58,218 nucleotides of DNA from Hellea sp. (GCA_028224375.1 JAOIVW010000020.1:1-58218), one strand, 5' to 3'; numbered from the stretch's first letter, positions 18,873 to 28,280 are shown. The notes: generated from the letters alone by a model not told the origin. Numbers and translations: made by a program.

Positions 18873-19460
18873 ATGACCTTATCTAAACTTATTTTGACCT
18901 CTTCACTTCTCTGCGCTGTTCCATTTACGGCTTTTGGGGCTGACCAAATTCCTGATGAGGACCTCGCAGTCGAAGAAATCCCTAATAAGAAACTGGAACG
19001 CCGCGGTGAGCGCATAAAAGGCCCAATCACAGCAATTAGTGCAGGCGGAATGCTCTTTGCGAGTTTTGACAGAAACGAAGATTACACCGTTGATAGCACC
19101 GAATTTACGGCGGGAGTTTCCCGTGCTTTTAAAGCTGCCGATAAAGATGCTTCAAAAACACTAAGCCTGTTTGAGTTGGAAGATTGGCGCAAAGCCGCTT
19201 TAGGATCGCTAGATGCCGCGCCGGGCACGCTGGCTTTTGATAAGGATTACAATCAACGTGTCACGCGTGATGAATTTGATCACGCTTTGGATTTTGTGTT
19301 TAAAGTCGGCGACAAGAATGATGATGGCCGCCTGGAATTTTTAGAACTTGTCAAAGTTTTTGAAATGCCGCGCCGACCTGTTCTTGATGATGAAGAAAAT
19401 GCCATTGATCGTGTAAACCGCCAAGGTCGCCAAAACGAGCAACGCCGCAGAGGCTTTTAA
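18873..19460 (+). CDS. Secreted protein with four EF-hands
   Basis: Starting at the ATG at 18873 gives a clean signal peptide (MTLSKLILTSSLLCAV..AFG). An upstream ATG at 18855 adds six residues that fit less well. Four 12-residue calcium-loop patterns follow, each with D at position 1 and E at position 12: DRNEDYTVDSTE, DKDASKTLSLFE, DKDYNQRVTRDE and DKNDDGRLEFLE. The C-terminal ~25 residues are Arg/Asn/Gln-rich. It is probably a periplasmic or extracellular calcium-binding protein. Its partner is unknown. Confidence 0.85.
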   Translation: MTLSKLILTSSLLCAVPFTAFGADQIPDEDLAVEEIPNKKLERRGERIKGPITAISAGGMLFASFDRNEDYTVDSTEFTAGVSRAFKAADKDASKTLSLFELEDWRKAALGSLDAAPGTLAFDKDYNQRVTRDEFDHALDFVFKVGDKNDDGRLEFLELVKVFEMPRRPVLDDEENAIDRVNRQGRQNEQRRRGF

Positions 19461-19554
19461 TACACTCTCATTTTAGGCGCTTGTTAACTATCTAACTTAA
19501 ATGTTCTTTCGCCTTATTTAGTTAAAAGACGTCAAGGATATTTAAGGGGTAGTC

Positions 19555-20037
19555 ATGCGAGTTTTAATACTCACGTCTATTGCGGGACTTTGCGCATTTG
19601 TTTTATCGGGCTGCCAAGTCGCAAAAGCGACTGGTAAGGTCGCGGCATTGCCGTTTAAAGGCGTTTACAAAACGGGCGAATTTGCGGGTAAGACAGTTTA
19701 TAAAACCGGGGAACTTGCAGGAAAGTCGGTCTATTATACCGGTAAGGGCGTCTACAAAACTGGCGAGTTTGCAGCCAAGGGTGTCTACCACACAGGAAAA
19801 GCGGCTGTTGGAGTCGGAAAAGGCGTTTATTATGTTGGGTCTGTTCCCGTAAAAATCACGGATAAGGCGTTAGATACAACGTCAAAAGTTCTTACAATAA
19901 CGACCAAATGCATTGATCTTAGCGGCAAAGTTGTCACGACGGCAAAGACTATTCAATCCGTTGAACTAGAGGCCGAGTTGGCAGCGCTGAAAGGTGCAAC
20001 GAATATTCTGGGTGTGTTTGTTGACGCCATCGCCTAA
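19555..20037 (+). CDS. Repeat lipoprotein (VYKTGEFAGK repeats)
   Basis: Unrecognised protein of 160 aa. A signal peptide ends in the lipobox LSGC (Cys near residue 20), so it should be lipid-anchored. Residues about 36-95 consist of at least five imperfect copies of an 10-12 residue unit (consensus G-V-Y-x-T-G-x-x-A-x-K), rich in Lys, Tyr and Gly. A serine/threonine-rich helix-like tail follows. AAGGGG precedes the start by about six bases. The regular Tyr/Lys pattern suggests a fibrous or envelope-binding segment. A strong terminator follows the gene. Confidence 0.75.
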   Translation: MRVLILTSIAGLCAFVLSGCQVAKATGKVAALPFKGVYKTGEFAGKTVYKTGELAGKSVYYTGKGVYKTGEFAAKGVYHTGKAAVGVGKGVYYVGSVPVKITDKALDTTSKVLTITTKCIDLSGKVVTTAKTIQSVELEAELAALKGATNILGVFVDAIA

Positions 20038-20066
20038 AAACTGGGTTCACACAGATGTGACTGATA

Positions 20067-20092
20067 GGCTGCATTGAGATGCGGCCTTTTTT
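20067..20092 (+). terminator. Rho-independent terminator of the repeat lipoprotein gene
   Basis: Stem GGCTGCAT/ATGCGGCC with a TGAG loop followed by six T. A decayed copy of this terminator lies before the second paralogue at about 20911-20928, as part of a tandem duplication. Confidence 0.85.
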
Positions 20093-20126
20093 GTGTTATA
20101 TAGTGAATATAACATGGAAAAAGTTT

Positions 20127-20741
20127 ATGCGCTCATTTCTCACGTCAACACTACTTGCTTTGTCATTTGCGTTAGCCACTCCGGCTACGGCAAAGAAATT
20201 TGGTTTTGATACGACCATAACCTCCCCTTTGACCTCTGCCGTGAAGGTTGAAGTCGTCCTTAGTGAAGATTTGGCTTACCGCGCGAATAATTTACCTAAG
20301 AAGTTAAAGGACCGTAACGGAACCAGAGGGCTTAGCGCTGGTTTTGCAACCAATGGTTTTTTTGGCGAAAGAGATCTTGAGCTTTTGCAAGAGCGCCTCA
20401 AATCTGATCTTGAAAAAACGTTTTCGAAAAAAGGTATTGAAACTTCTGACACTTCCTTAACAATTTTTCGCGTGACGCTTGACGATGTAACTCCCAATAG
20501 GCCGACATTTACACAGCGTACCAAGCAGCCTGGTCTGTCCTATAATAGTTTTGCGAAAGGCGGCGCAGAAATAAAAGCCGAACTGATCGCACCCGACGGG
20601 CGTTCGCTTGGTAATATGTCTTATGCATGGTACGAGAGAGATATTCGTTTCGCAGGATTGCAAGGGACATGGGGCGATGCTTATGACGCCATACAGCGTT
20701 TTTCCCGTCGAGCAGCAAAAAGTCTAAGTACTTCACGATGA
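20127..20741 (+). CDS. Secreted protein of unknown function, paralogue A
   Basis: I do not recognise a family. The ATG at 20127 gives a signal peptide (MRSFLTSTLLALSFALATPATA) and matches the start of paralogue B; the frame opens earlier at 20079 inside the preceding terminator, which is not credible. The mature protein (~183 aa) has no Cys and looks alpha/beta: PLTSAVKVEVVLSEDLA, RANNLPKKL, a GFFGERDLELL helix and FSRRAAKSL at the end. About half of its residues match paralogue B. Probably periplasmic. Confidence 0.78.
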   Translation: MRSFLTSTLLALSFALATPATAKKFGFDTTITSPLTSAVKVEVVLSEDLAYRANNLPKKLKDRNGTRGLSAGFATNGFFGERDLELLQERLKSDLEKTFSKKGIETSDTSLTIFRVTLDDVTPNRPTFTQRTKQPGLSYNSFAKGGAEIKAELIAPDGRSLGNMSYAWYERDIRFAGLQGTWGDAYDAIQRFSRRAAKSLSTSR

Positions 20742-20754
20742 TTTTTAATATTAT

Positions 20755-20822
20755 ACTCAGATACTTGTAGGTTTGTGCACTCAGCTTTTTATGCGCCGCA
20801 CTACATTGGCAGTAGACAATCT
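20755..20822 (-). pseudogene. Remnant of the queE 3' end
   Basis: Sequence GATACTTGTAGGTTTGTGCA aligns with GATATACTTATGGGTTTGCA at the 3' end of intact queE (21596 on), and later blocks GCGCC and ACAAT keep the same order. It lies directly after paralogue A, just as queE lies directly after paralogue B. This is best read as a partial queE copy made by the tandem duplication. The match is short and gapped, so moderate confidence. Confidence 0.5.
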
Positions 20823-20966
20823 GGTGTACTTAAGAATTAATCTGGTAGCTCTTCAATGTATAAAAAGATACTCGAACAAAATTAGCTCACACGGATTTGA
20901 CTAAGGGATTAAATTGAACTGCAGCTTTTTTGAGTTATGCCACATGCAAAAACAGGAAATATGACC

Positions 20967-21581
20967 ATGCGCTCAATTCTATTAACATCTCTTTTCGGCG
21001 TAACATTTGCTCTCGCTGCACCCGCATTAGCAAAAGGTCATGGCTATAACACAACAATATCTGCACCCCTAACATCCGCTGTAAAAATTGAAATCGTGCT
21101 TAGCGATGATATGGCCCATCGGGCCAACAATCTACCAGAAAAACTAAGCGAACGCAGTAATGCACGAAGTCTTAATGCTGGTTTCTCAGGAAATGGCTTT
21201 TATGGTGACCGTGATTTGGAATACCTTAAAGAACGTCTTTATAAAAAACTTGAACGTAGATTTACGAAAAAAAACATTCAAGTTTCAGATACAGCGCAAA
21301 CAGTTCTGCGTGTCACTATAGTCGATGCGAGGCCTAACCGTCCCACGTTCGAACAATTAAAAAAAGAAGTGAACTTATCTTTTAGTAGTTTTGCAATTGG
21401 CGGCGCAGAATTAGAAGCGGAACTCATTGCTGCAGACGGAGATATAGTTGGCTCGATGTCATATGAATATTATGAAGATGATATTCGTTTTATAAATCAG
21501 AGCAGTACCTGGAACGACGCCTATAAAAGCTTCGACCGTTTTTCCCGTAGGGCGGCGAAAACTTTAAGCAGTCCAAAGTAA
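20967..21581 (+). CDS. Secreted protein of unknown function, paralogue B
   Basis: Tandem paralogue of the gene at 20127. Signal peptide MRSILLTSLFGVTFALAAPALA; an in-frame ATG two codons earlier (20961) has AGGA four bases upstream and could also start it. Conserved points shared with A include PLTSAVK, RANNLP, NGF-G-RDLE-L-ERL, RVT, PNRPTF, SSFA-GGAE, and the terminal FSRRAAK. It ends two bases before the convergent queE stop. Function unknown. Confidence 0.78.
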   Translation: MRSILLTSLFGVTFALAAPALAKGHGYNTTISAPLTSAVKIEIVLSDDMAHRANNLPEKLSERSNARSLNAGFSGNGFYGDRDLEYLKERLYKKLERRFTKKNIQVSDTAQTVLRVTIVDARPNRPTFEQLKKEVNLSFSSFAIGGAELEAELIAADGDIVGSMSYEYYEDDIRFINQSSTWNDAYKSFDRFSRRAAKTLSSPK

Positions 21582-21583
21582 TT

Positions 21584-22240
21584 TTAAGGTACGCCGATAT
21601 ACTTATGGGTTTGCACGCTTAGGCGCCATTTCGGATGGGCTAAACAATAATCAAAAGCGGCTTTGTCATGAGCTGCTTTTTTTGTACCCAGATAACTGTC
21701 ATCACGCGGCTGTAGGCAAAAGATATCAAATTCAAGATGCACAAAGTCTTCAGGTTTATTTTCAGATTGCGGGTAAACAAGTTTCAATTCGTGACCTGAT
21801 AGCTGAACTAGTTTGACATCAGCTTTCGGTGACACACATATCCAATCCAATCCCTTGGGCGCTTTAATCGTACCATTCGTTTCTACAGCAACTTTGAAAC
21901 CCGCCTCATGAAAAGCGTCAATGAGAGGCTCATCTAATTGCAATAAAGGCTCTCCTCCTGTGCACACCACCCAAGGCTGCCCGCCTCCCTTTTGTCCCAA
22001 CAACGGCCAATGCTTAGCAACGGCCTGCACCAGTTCAGGCGCAGTCTTAAACTTTCCACCATTAGGCCCATTCGTACCGACAAAATCCGTATCGCAGAAT
22101 TTACAAATGGCTGAAGCCCGGTCTTTTTCAAGGCCGCTCCAAAGATTACAGCCCGCAAAGCGTAAAAACACAGCGGGGATACCCGTCTGCGCGCCCTCGC
22201 CTTGAACGGTCAGATAGATTTCTTTGACGCTATAAGTCAC
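21584..22240 (-). CDS. queE: 7-carboxy-7-deazaguanine synthase
   Basis: Radical SAM enzyme converting 6-carboxytetrahydropterin to 7-carboxy-7-deazaguanine on the preQ0/queuosine route. The N-terminus ([20 protein letters not shown]) is typical. The iron-sulfur Cys cluster motif has the long form, C-x(13-14)-C-x2-C ([14 protein letters not shown]), known in proteobacterial QueE of the Burkholderia type. [12 protein letters not shown] motif follows. It starts with GTG overlapping the queC stop as GTGA. Confidence 0.93.
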   Translation of the reverse strand: MTYSVKEIYLTVQGEGAQTGIPAVFLRFAGCNLWSGLEKDRASAICKFCDTDFVGTNGPNGGKFKTAPELVQAVAKHWPLLGQKGGGQPWVVCTGGEPLLQLDEPLIDAFHEAGFKVAVETNGTIKAPKGLDWICVSPKADVKLVQLSGHELKLVYPQSENKPEDFVHLEFDIFCLQPRDDSYLGTKKAAHDKAAFDYCLAHPKWRLSVQTHKYIGVP

Positions 22241-22935
22241 GCGCAGTATTCCGCCCAGCCTTTGGCACGAAGGTCACAAGCCGGACACGTCCCGCAGCCA
22301 TAGCCCCAGTCGTGAAGCTTACCGCGTGTACCCATGTAACAGGTATGGCTGTCTTCTATGATAATGTTGACCAATTTCTCTCCGCCTAGCTTTTCAGCCA
22401 AAGCCCAAGCGTCCCCTTTCGACAGATGCATCAAAGGCGTTGCTAAGCTGTAAGGTTTATCCATACCGAGAGATATGGCTCGCATTTGCGCGTCCAACGT
22501 CTCTATACGGCAATCTGGATAGCCTGAGAAATCAGCCTCACACATCCCGCCGATAAGCGTCGTGATTCCGCGCCGATAAGCGACCGCCGCCGCAAAGTTT
22601 AAAAATATCAAATTTCGTCCCGGCACAAAGGTGCTAGGCAATCCCACATCATCCATTGTAATTTCTACGTCACGCGTTAGCGACGTTTCGCTGATTGCGC
22701 CAAGCGCTGAAAGGTCGACAATATGGTCTTGGCCGAGTTTTGCCGCCCATATAGGAAAAGCCTTTGTAACATTCTCCAAAACGACTTTACGGCATTGCAT
22801 TTCCACGGCGTGGCGCTGTTCATAGTTAAAGCCCACAGTTTCCACATAATCATAACTATCCAGCGCCCATGCAAGGCATGTTGCGGAGTCTTGACCACCT
22901 GAAAACAGGATCAAAGCTTTGGTTTTATCGCTCAT
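22237..22935 (-). CDS. queC: 7-cyano-7-deazaguanine synthase
   Basis: ATP-dependent ligase making preQ0 from 7-carboxy-7-deazaguanine and ammonia. The PP-loop [10 protein letters not shown] is near residue 12 and the zinc-binding C-terminal cluster has [10 protein letters not shown]. The ATG at 22935 gives the usual start ([17 protein letters not shown]); an upstream in-frame ATG at 22986 adds 17 unlikely residues. Forms a two-gene operon with queE. No queD or queF is in the window. Confidence 0.94.
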   Translation of the reverse strand: MSDKTKALILFSGGQDSATCLAWALDSYDYVETVGFNYEQRHAVEMQCRKVVLENVTKAFPIWAAKLGQDHIVDLSALGAISETSLTRDVEITMDDVGLPSTFVPGRNLIFLNFAAAVAYRRGITTLIGGMCEADFSGYPDCRIETLDAQMRAISLGMDKPYSLATPLMHLSKGDAWALAEKLGGEKLVNIIIEDSHTCYMGTRGKLHDWGYGCGTCPACDLRAKGWAEYCA

Positions 22936-23047
22936 GGCCGCGCCTATATCGCCAAAATCCGCCGCTGACCAGTGGCTTGGCATCATTCTTGTATCTCTTA
23001 TTAGGCGAAAAGGCAGTTGCGCTTTATCGGGAAAAGAGAGTCACGGC

Positions 23048-23560
23048 ATGAGACCCAAGATGAAGAGATTTAAAAAACGCTATATCGTTTATGGTCTTAT
23101 TGCGCTTGAAATCGCGACTATTCCTGTCTCAGCTATGATTATGCAAAATGTAGCCTTCCACGCGCCGCAATCAGTGTCTGCAGCCCCCTTCCCGCACGAA
23201 GCGGGCGTTAGTAAATTTCTGCTGACGTCTGATGCCCCTTTTGCCGTAATTTCGGAAAATGCCATTGGCAAATTTGATATTACAATTCAAGCCAGCGGCG
23301 ATTTAAATGGTCTTCCCTTTGGCGACCAGGCTCAAATGCCAGGCGACGCTCAAAGCTGTACCTTAAGTGATACAAAAGACCCTAAAATAATATATCTAGC
23401 CGAACGTAAAACTGCATTGAGCGAAGGTGACGCCTTAAGCCGTGCTGTTATTTTGGAAATTCGCTATCCAGCTAATGTAAAACCTGACTTCAAGATCGTG
23501 ACGGAAAACGAGTCTAAAGGCGTAAAGATCGCAAAATTATGCACGCCTAAGCAGTCCTAA
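23048..23560 (+). CDS. Membrane-anchored protein of unknown function
   Basis: About 170 aa. Starting at the ATG at 23048 (or 23060) gives a basic N-terminus (KMKRFKKRY) followed by one hydrophobic segment, then ~130 soluble residues beginning with APFPHEAGVSKFLLTSDAPFAV. This matches a type II-anchored or exported protein. Two Cys lie far apart near the C-terminal half. I recognise no family. It is divergent from queC and its 3' end overlaps the recQ stop by 14 bases. Confidence 0.68.
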   Translation: MRPKMKRFKKRYIVYGLIALEIATIPVSAMIMQNVAFHAPQSVSAAPFPHEAGVSKFLLTSDAPFAVISENAIGKFDITIQASGDLNGLPFGDQAQMPGDAQSCTLSDTKDPKIIYLAERKTALSEGDALSRAVILEIRYPANVKPDFKIVTENESKGVKIAKLCTPKQS

Positions 23561-25346
23561 TGGCCTCCAGAAAAGATTCGCCATAGCGTTCAAATTTGGT
23601 TTCGCCTACACCAGAAACTGCCAGCATCTCCGCACGGTTTGTGGGAGTCTTGCTAACCATGTCCATCAGAGTTGCATCGGAGAACACAACAAAGGCTGGC
23701 TTCCCGATCTCACGTGAAAATTCCATACGTAGTGATTTAAGTTTTGCGAGTAATGATTGTTCATCTTCAGACAGCGCCGTTTCTTGTAGGGCTTTTTGGG
23801 CTTTGCGGGCAGATTTAGCCGTTCGGCCCACAGCCAAATCTTTGCACTTGAACTTCGCTTGGCCCGCCAGAATATCCAAAGCCCCAGACTCGAGCGTTAA
23901 TGCGCCGTAGCGGCTAATATCCATAGAGATAATACCCGAGGCGACGGCTTGGCGAATAAGGGCCTGCATATAGGGCTTGGCATAGTCAGCCCCCTTGCCA
24001 AACGCATCTAGATTATCATGAGAGAACTGCACCACACGGTCAGTCGCGTTACCACGTGCCACGGCAATGACATGGGTAGTGCCAAAACGTTGTCCCGTCT
24101 GGGACATAGCCGAAAATAAAGCTTTAGCAGGCGCGGTAGCATCAACCATCTCAGGCGGGCTGATACAGTTATCGCAGTTGCCGCAAGGCGCTTGATCCTC
24201 TCCGAAATAATTGAGCAAAACCTGACGGCGGCAGCCAGAGGCTTCGGCATAGCCGAGCAGCGCATCAAGCCGTTTATGCTCACGCATTTGGTGCTCGCTG
24301 TCAGAGCCGTCATCGCTAATAAATTGTCGCCGCATGCGGATATCATCCAGACCGTAAACAAGCGCTGTCACGGCAGGTTGGCCATCGCGGCCCGCCCGGC
24401 CTATCTCTTGATAATAAGCCTCCAGACTACCGGGAATATTTGTATGATAAACAAAGCGGATATCAGGTTTGTCTATGCCCATACCAAAAGCAATGGTGGC
24501 GACCATAACTACGCCGTCTTCGGCCATGAAGCGTTCTTGATTTTCAAACCGTGTTTCTGATGGCATCCCGGCGTGATATGGCAGAGCCTTATACCCAGCC
24601 GCATTTAACAGGGCCGCGAATTTCTCCGTATTCTTACGCGACAGACAATAGACAATTCCTGATTGTCCCTCTGTTGTTTTCATAAATTCAAGAAGCTGTT
24701 GCGAGCGGTTGCGCAATGGTGAGACCGCTAATGATAAGTTCGGACGGTCAAAGCCTTGGACTAGTGTTTTGCCCTGCCCGCCAAAAAGTTTATCGGCAAT
24801 ATCCTCGCGGGTCAGCTCATCCGCTGTGGCTGTAAACGCCGCCATACGGGCGTCTGGGAAAAGGTCTTTAAGCTGCTGTAACTGGGCATATTCAGGGCGA
24901 AAAGCAGGCCCCCATTTTGACACGCAATGCGCTTCATCGACAACGAACATGGCTGGATTAAGCGAGCGCATGGCCGAGAGCATGCGTCCTGTCATGAGGC
25001 GTTCCGGCGACATGTAAAGCAGTTTCGCGCCGCCATGAGTCACCGACTGCCATTCAGCAATGTTCTCCTCGCGGGTTTGTCCTGAGTGAAGACAGCCGAC
25101 TTTCACGCCGTTCATGCGCAATCCCGCAACTTGGTTATCCATCAAGGCCACAAGCGGCGAGATGACAACTGTGGGGCGGTCAAACAGTAAAGCCGGCACT
25201 TGGTAGCACAGTGATTTACCCGCCCCTGTTGGCATAACTGCCAGCACAGACGTCCCGCCGACTAATGCGTCGATCACATCTTTTTGGCCGGGCCGAAAGC
25301 CTGGAAAGCCAAAGGTATTTTGGATTATCGACTCAGGGGTAGACAT
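23547..25346 (-). CDS. recQ: ATP-dependent DNA helicase RecQ
   Basis: 3'-5' helicase in recombination and repair. Walker A MPTGAGKSLCYQ is near residue 40, DEAH near residue 134, and the helicase C motifs (GRAGRDG) near 310. The zinc site CRRQVLLNYFGE..CGNCDNC and a C-terminal HRDC domain complete a standard RecQ (599 aa from the ATG at 25346). Oddly, the aromatic-rich loop after DEAH reads SKWGPAFRPEY where family members usually have GHDF. Divergent from the ABC exporter gene. Confidence 0.94.
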   Translation of the reverse strand: MSTPESIIQNTFGFPGFRPGQKDVIDALVGGTSVLAVMPTGAGKSLCYQVPALLFDRPTVVISPLVALMDNQVAGLRMNGVKVGCLHSGQTREENIAEWQSVTHGGAKLLYMSPERLMTGRMLSAMRSLNPAMFVVDEAHCVSKWGPAFRPEYAQLQQLKDLFPDARMAAFTATADELTREDIADKLFGGQGKTLVQGFDRPNLSLAVSPLRNRSQQLLEFMKTTEGQSGIVYCLSRKNTEKFAALLNAAGYKALPYHAGMPSETRFENQERFMAEDGVVMVATIAFGMGIDKPDIRFVYHTNIPGSLEAYYQEIGRAGRDGQPAVTALVYGLDDIRMRRQFISDDGSDSEHQMREHKRLDALLGYAEASGCRRQVLLNYFGEDQAPCGNCDNCISPPEMVDATAPAKALFSAMSQTGQRFGTTHVIAVARGNATDRVVQFSHDNLDAFGKGADYAKPYMQALIRQAVASGIISMDISRYGALTLESGALDILAGQAKFKCKDLAVGRTAKSARKAQKALQETALSEDEQSLLAKLKSLRMEFSREIGKPAFVVFSDATLMDMVSKTPTNRAEMLAVSGVGETKFERYGESFLEAIRTA

Positions 25347-25398
25347 GTCACATGTCGTGGCCTTGCGCGGGCGTAATTGCAACTGTAAGAGCCGCGAC

Positions 25399-27291
25399 AT
25401 GGTTGATAATTACGATGAAAGCCGTTCCAGCGGCGCAGCTTTGGCCGCGACGATAGAAATGGACAAGGATAAGCGCGGAAAAGCCCGCACCGTAAAGCCG
25501 CTGCGTCAACTTTGGCCTTTTATTTCGCGCTATCCTTTCTTATTGACAGCCTTCCTGATTTTCCTCGCTCTGGCCGCCTTACTTAATCTTGGCATCACCG
25601 AAGCCTTGCGCGTTATCGTCGATTGCGGTTTTGGCGGTAAAGAGGACGTCTCCGAGAGTTGCGCACGTTATGCTTTAGGCGACATCGGGCAGATGGGGTC
25701 TTATTTCAAATTCGGCATGGTCATCGGACTTGGCCTCGCCTTGTTTAGTGCCCTTCGCTTTTACTTTATCAGCGTGCTGGGTCAGCGCGTTATCACAGAT
25801 ATTCGCAAAGCGGTTTATAATAAACTTACCCGTCTTAGCCCTGAGTTTTTTGAACGAGTGCACACAGGGGAAGTCCTTTCGCGCTTGACGACCGACACGA
25901 CTTTAATTGAAACCGTGATTGGTTCTTCTGTCTCTTTCGCCATTCGCTCTATAGCTGTGTCCATCGGCGCCCTCATTTGGATGTTTTTCATCAGTTGGAA
26001 ACTCACGCTTTTAGTCGCAGCTATTGGCCCTATCGTGCTTATTCCGGCAATCTTAATCGGCAAGCGCATCCGCGTACTTTCTCGTTCTAGCCAAGACAAT
26101 CTGGCCCGCGCGTCAGGCCGTGCAGGCGAAAGTCTTGGCGCCATTCAAACAGTGCAAGCCTTTACCCGCGAAGCTAAAGAACGCGCTGATTTTTCAGAAG
26201 CCGTCGAGAAAACATTCGACGCGCACAAAAAACGTATTCTCGTCAGAAGCTTTATGACGCTTATCATTTTCGGGCTCGGCATGATTGGCATGATTGGCGT
26301 GATGTGGTTCGGCGCGAGCGAAGTTGCCGCCGCGCAAGCCACAGGCGGCGAAGATGGCCTTTCTGGTGGACGCATAACGCAATTCACATTCCTCGCTTTC
26401 ATGGTTGTTTCAAGCACAGGCTTTCTGACGGGGACCTGGACAGAATTGTTAAGGGCTTCTGGGGCTACGGAACGCATCATGGAACTCTTGGCAGAGAAGC
26501 CTCATATTAAAGCACCTGCGAACCCTGCCGCACTGACAAATACCCAAGGCGCGATTAAATTTGAAAACGTCAATTTCATTTATCCCTCTCGCCCCACAGA
26601 ACAAACGCTTCAAGATATCAGTTTTGAGATTAAGCCCGGCGAAACCGTTGCATTGGTGGGGCCGTCTGGGGCAGGTAAATCGACTATCTTCCAAGTGCTG
26701 CTGCGCTTCTATGACACGCAATCTGGTCTGGTAACCATTGACGGTTTTCCTATCACAAAGCTCTCTCCACAAGACTTAAGGCGTCAATTTGCGATTGTGC
26801 AACAAAACACACCGCTCTTTTCTGGCTCTGCTATGGAGAATATTCGTTATGGCCGTGAAGGCGCCAGCGATGAAGACGTTATCGCGGCGGCAAAAGCGGC
26901 CTTTGCGCATGAGTTTATTGAAAAACTTCCAGAAGGCTACCTAACAGATTTAGGCGAGTCAGCCGTAACTCTGTCAGGAGGACAACGCCAACGCCTCGCG
27001 ATTGCCCGCGCCATTTTACGTGATGCGCCAGTCCTGCTGCTTGATGAAGCCACCAGCGCCTTGGACGCAGAGAGTGAACGCGCTGTGCAGCTTGCCTTTG
27101 AGGATATGTCCAAATCGAAAACAACGCTTGTCATCGCGCATCGTCTTGCCACAGTCCTAAAAGCAGACCGTATTATCGTCATGGATGAAGGCAGGATCGT
27201 AGAAACGGGAACGCACAAGGAACTGGTAAATAATAAAGGCCTTTATGCCCGCTTAGCCGAACTTCAATTTGATGCGGCAGCGAGCCTATAA
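25399..27291 (+). CDS. ABC exporter, ATP-binding and membrane domains fused (MsbA-like)
   Basis: Half-transporter with an N-terminal six-helix membrane domain (about 35-340) and a C-terminal ATPase: Walker A GPSGAGKST, signature LSGGQRQR, Walker B LLLDEATSALD. Such proteins act as homodimers, exporting lipids or peptides; the alphaproteobacterial subgroup is often called ABC transporter transmembrane/MsbA-like. The frame opens at 25345, overlapping the recQ start codon; the ATG at 25399 leaves room for divergent promoters and is preferred, with moderate certainty. Confidence 0.9.
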   Translation: MVDNYDESRSSGAALAATIEMDKDKRGKARTVKPLRQLWPFISRYPFLLTAFLIFLALAALLNLGITEALRVIVDCGFGGKEDVSESCARYALGDIGQMGSYFKFGMVIGLGLALFSALRFYFISVLGQRVITDIRKAVYNKLTRLSPEFFERVHTGEVLSRLTTDTTLIETVIGSSVSFAIRSIAVSIGALIWMFFISWKLTLLVAAIGPIVLIPAILIGKRIRVLSRSSQDNLARASGRAGESLGAIQTVQAFTREAKERADFSEAVEKTFDAHKKRILVRSFMTLIIFGLGMIGMIGVMWFGASEVAAAQATGGEDGLSGGRITQFTFLAFMVVSSTGFLTGTWTELLRASGATERIMELLAEKPHIKAPANPAALTNTQGAIKFENVNFIYPSRPTEQTLQDISFEIKPGETVALVGPSGAGKSTIFQVLLRFYDTQSGLVTIDGFPITKLSPQDLRRQFAIVQQNTPLFSGSAMENIRYGREGASDEDVIAAAKAAFAHEFIEKLPEGYLTDLGESAVTLSGGQRQRLAIARAILRDAPVLLLDEATSALDAESERAVQLAFEDMSKSKTTLVIAHRLATVLKADRIIVMDEGRIVETGTHKELVNNKGLYARLAELQFDAAASL

Positions 27292-27311
27292 TGCAGTCTT
27301 TTGAGTCTCAG

Positions 27312-28280
27312 TTAATGTTCCAAAACCATAGCGGCTGCCCCATATAGGGCAACAAACTGCGCTGTCATCAAGCGTACAGGAATATCTTGGATAAACCAAC
27401 TCCCATGTCCGCGTTGTCTCAAACGCGTTTTAAAGTCAGACTCAGCGATGAAGGGCGAGATATGACGTGTCACGCCGCCAGCTAAAACAACACCGCCTAG
27501 GGCGCCCATTGTGAAAGCTGTATTTCCCGCAAATGTTCCTAAAATATTGCAAAACATCACAACGGTTTTTCGAGCTATTGAGTTGGGGTCGGCTTTAGCT
27601 GCGGCCACAATTTCGTCTTCACGCGCGCAAACAAGCTTGTGGTCTTCGATTTCGCAAAGGGCGGTATATAGGCGATAGAGGCCAGGGCCTGAAATCAAAG
27701 TCTCGGCCGAAACATAACCCAGTTTGTTCAGCCAATAGGACAAGACCTCAATCTCGATATAATTTTGAGGTGTGAAAGCCGTATGTCCACCCTCAGTCGG
27801 AATGATGCGCGGCGGAGAGCCAGGAAGAATACAGGATACGCCTAAGCCTGTCCCCGGCCCCAAGACTGCAAAGGGCGCGTTGTCGTTTACTTTGCCCGGA
27901 ATAAGCGTTTCAAATCCGTCATCAGTTATAACAGTTGCGCCGCGTGCCATTGCGACAAAATCATTGAGCACAACAGCCTCTTTAAATCCGAAAGTCTTGA
28001 TGAGGTTCCCCTCTGAGACAATCCAATCTACATTTGTCATGCGAATTTCATCATCAAACTTTGGCCCCGCAAAGGCAAAAGCGGCCCGAGAGGGCTTTGC
28101 ATCTTGATGGCTGAGATATTCGCTCACGACGTCATTAAAATGCTTATAGTCTTTTACTGCGAAGCGTTCTGTATGATGCAATTCGATTGTGCCCAGAGAA
28201 TTACGCTCTGCCAATGCCAGTCGGCAGTTCGTACCGCCGACATCTCCAACTAATGTTACAGAGCCCGTTATTCCATCCAC
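27312..28280 (-). CDS. glk: Glucokinase
   Basis: Phosphorylates glucose to glucose-6-phosphate. The N-terminal phosphate-binding LVGDVGGTNCRLAL and the LNDFVAMA and GPGTGLGVS motifs mark the bacterial Glk family (322 aa). It is the last gene of the zwf-pgl-edd-glk operon and overlaps the edd stop by 13 bases, so it feeds glucose into the Entner-Doudoroff route encoded beside it. Confidence 0.95.
   Translation of the reverse strand: MDGITGSVTLVGDVGGTNCRLALAERNSLGTIELHHTERFAVKDYKHFNDVVSEYLSHQDAKPSRAAFAFAGPKFDDEIRMTNVDWIVSEGNLIKTFGFKEAVVLNDFVAMARGATVITDDGFETLIPGKVNDNAPFAVLGPGTGLGVSCILPGSPPRIIPTEGGHTAFTPQNYIEIEVLSYWLNKLGYVSAETLISGPGLYRLYTALCEIEDHKLVCAREDEIVAAAKADPNSIARKTVVMFCNILGTFAGNTAFTMGALGGVVLAGGVTRHISPFIAESDFKTRLRQRGHGSWFIQDIPVRLMTAQFVALYGAAAMVLEH

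Larger units (their letters stand above)
20047..21651 (+). repeat. Tandem duplication, about 840-base period
   Basis: Two diverged copies of one unit: copy A about 20047-20822 and copy B about 20886-21651. Each contains, in order, a TCACAC-GAT-TGACT block and terminator-like sequence, a ~200-codon secreted-protein gene, and sequence matching the 3' end of queE. In copy B the last part is the real queE; in copy A it is a short decayed remnant. Sixty-odd bases of unrelated sequence separate the copies. Confidence 0.65.

Noticed and set aside
19660..19840. Regular repeats as a CRISPR array or tandem DNA repeat
   Set aside because: The repeats are codon-phased, short, imperfect at DNA level and lie inside a well-formed lipoprotein gene.
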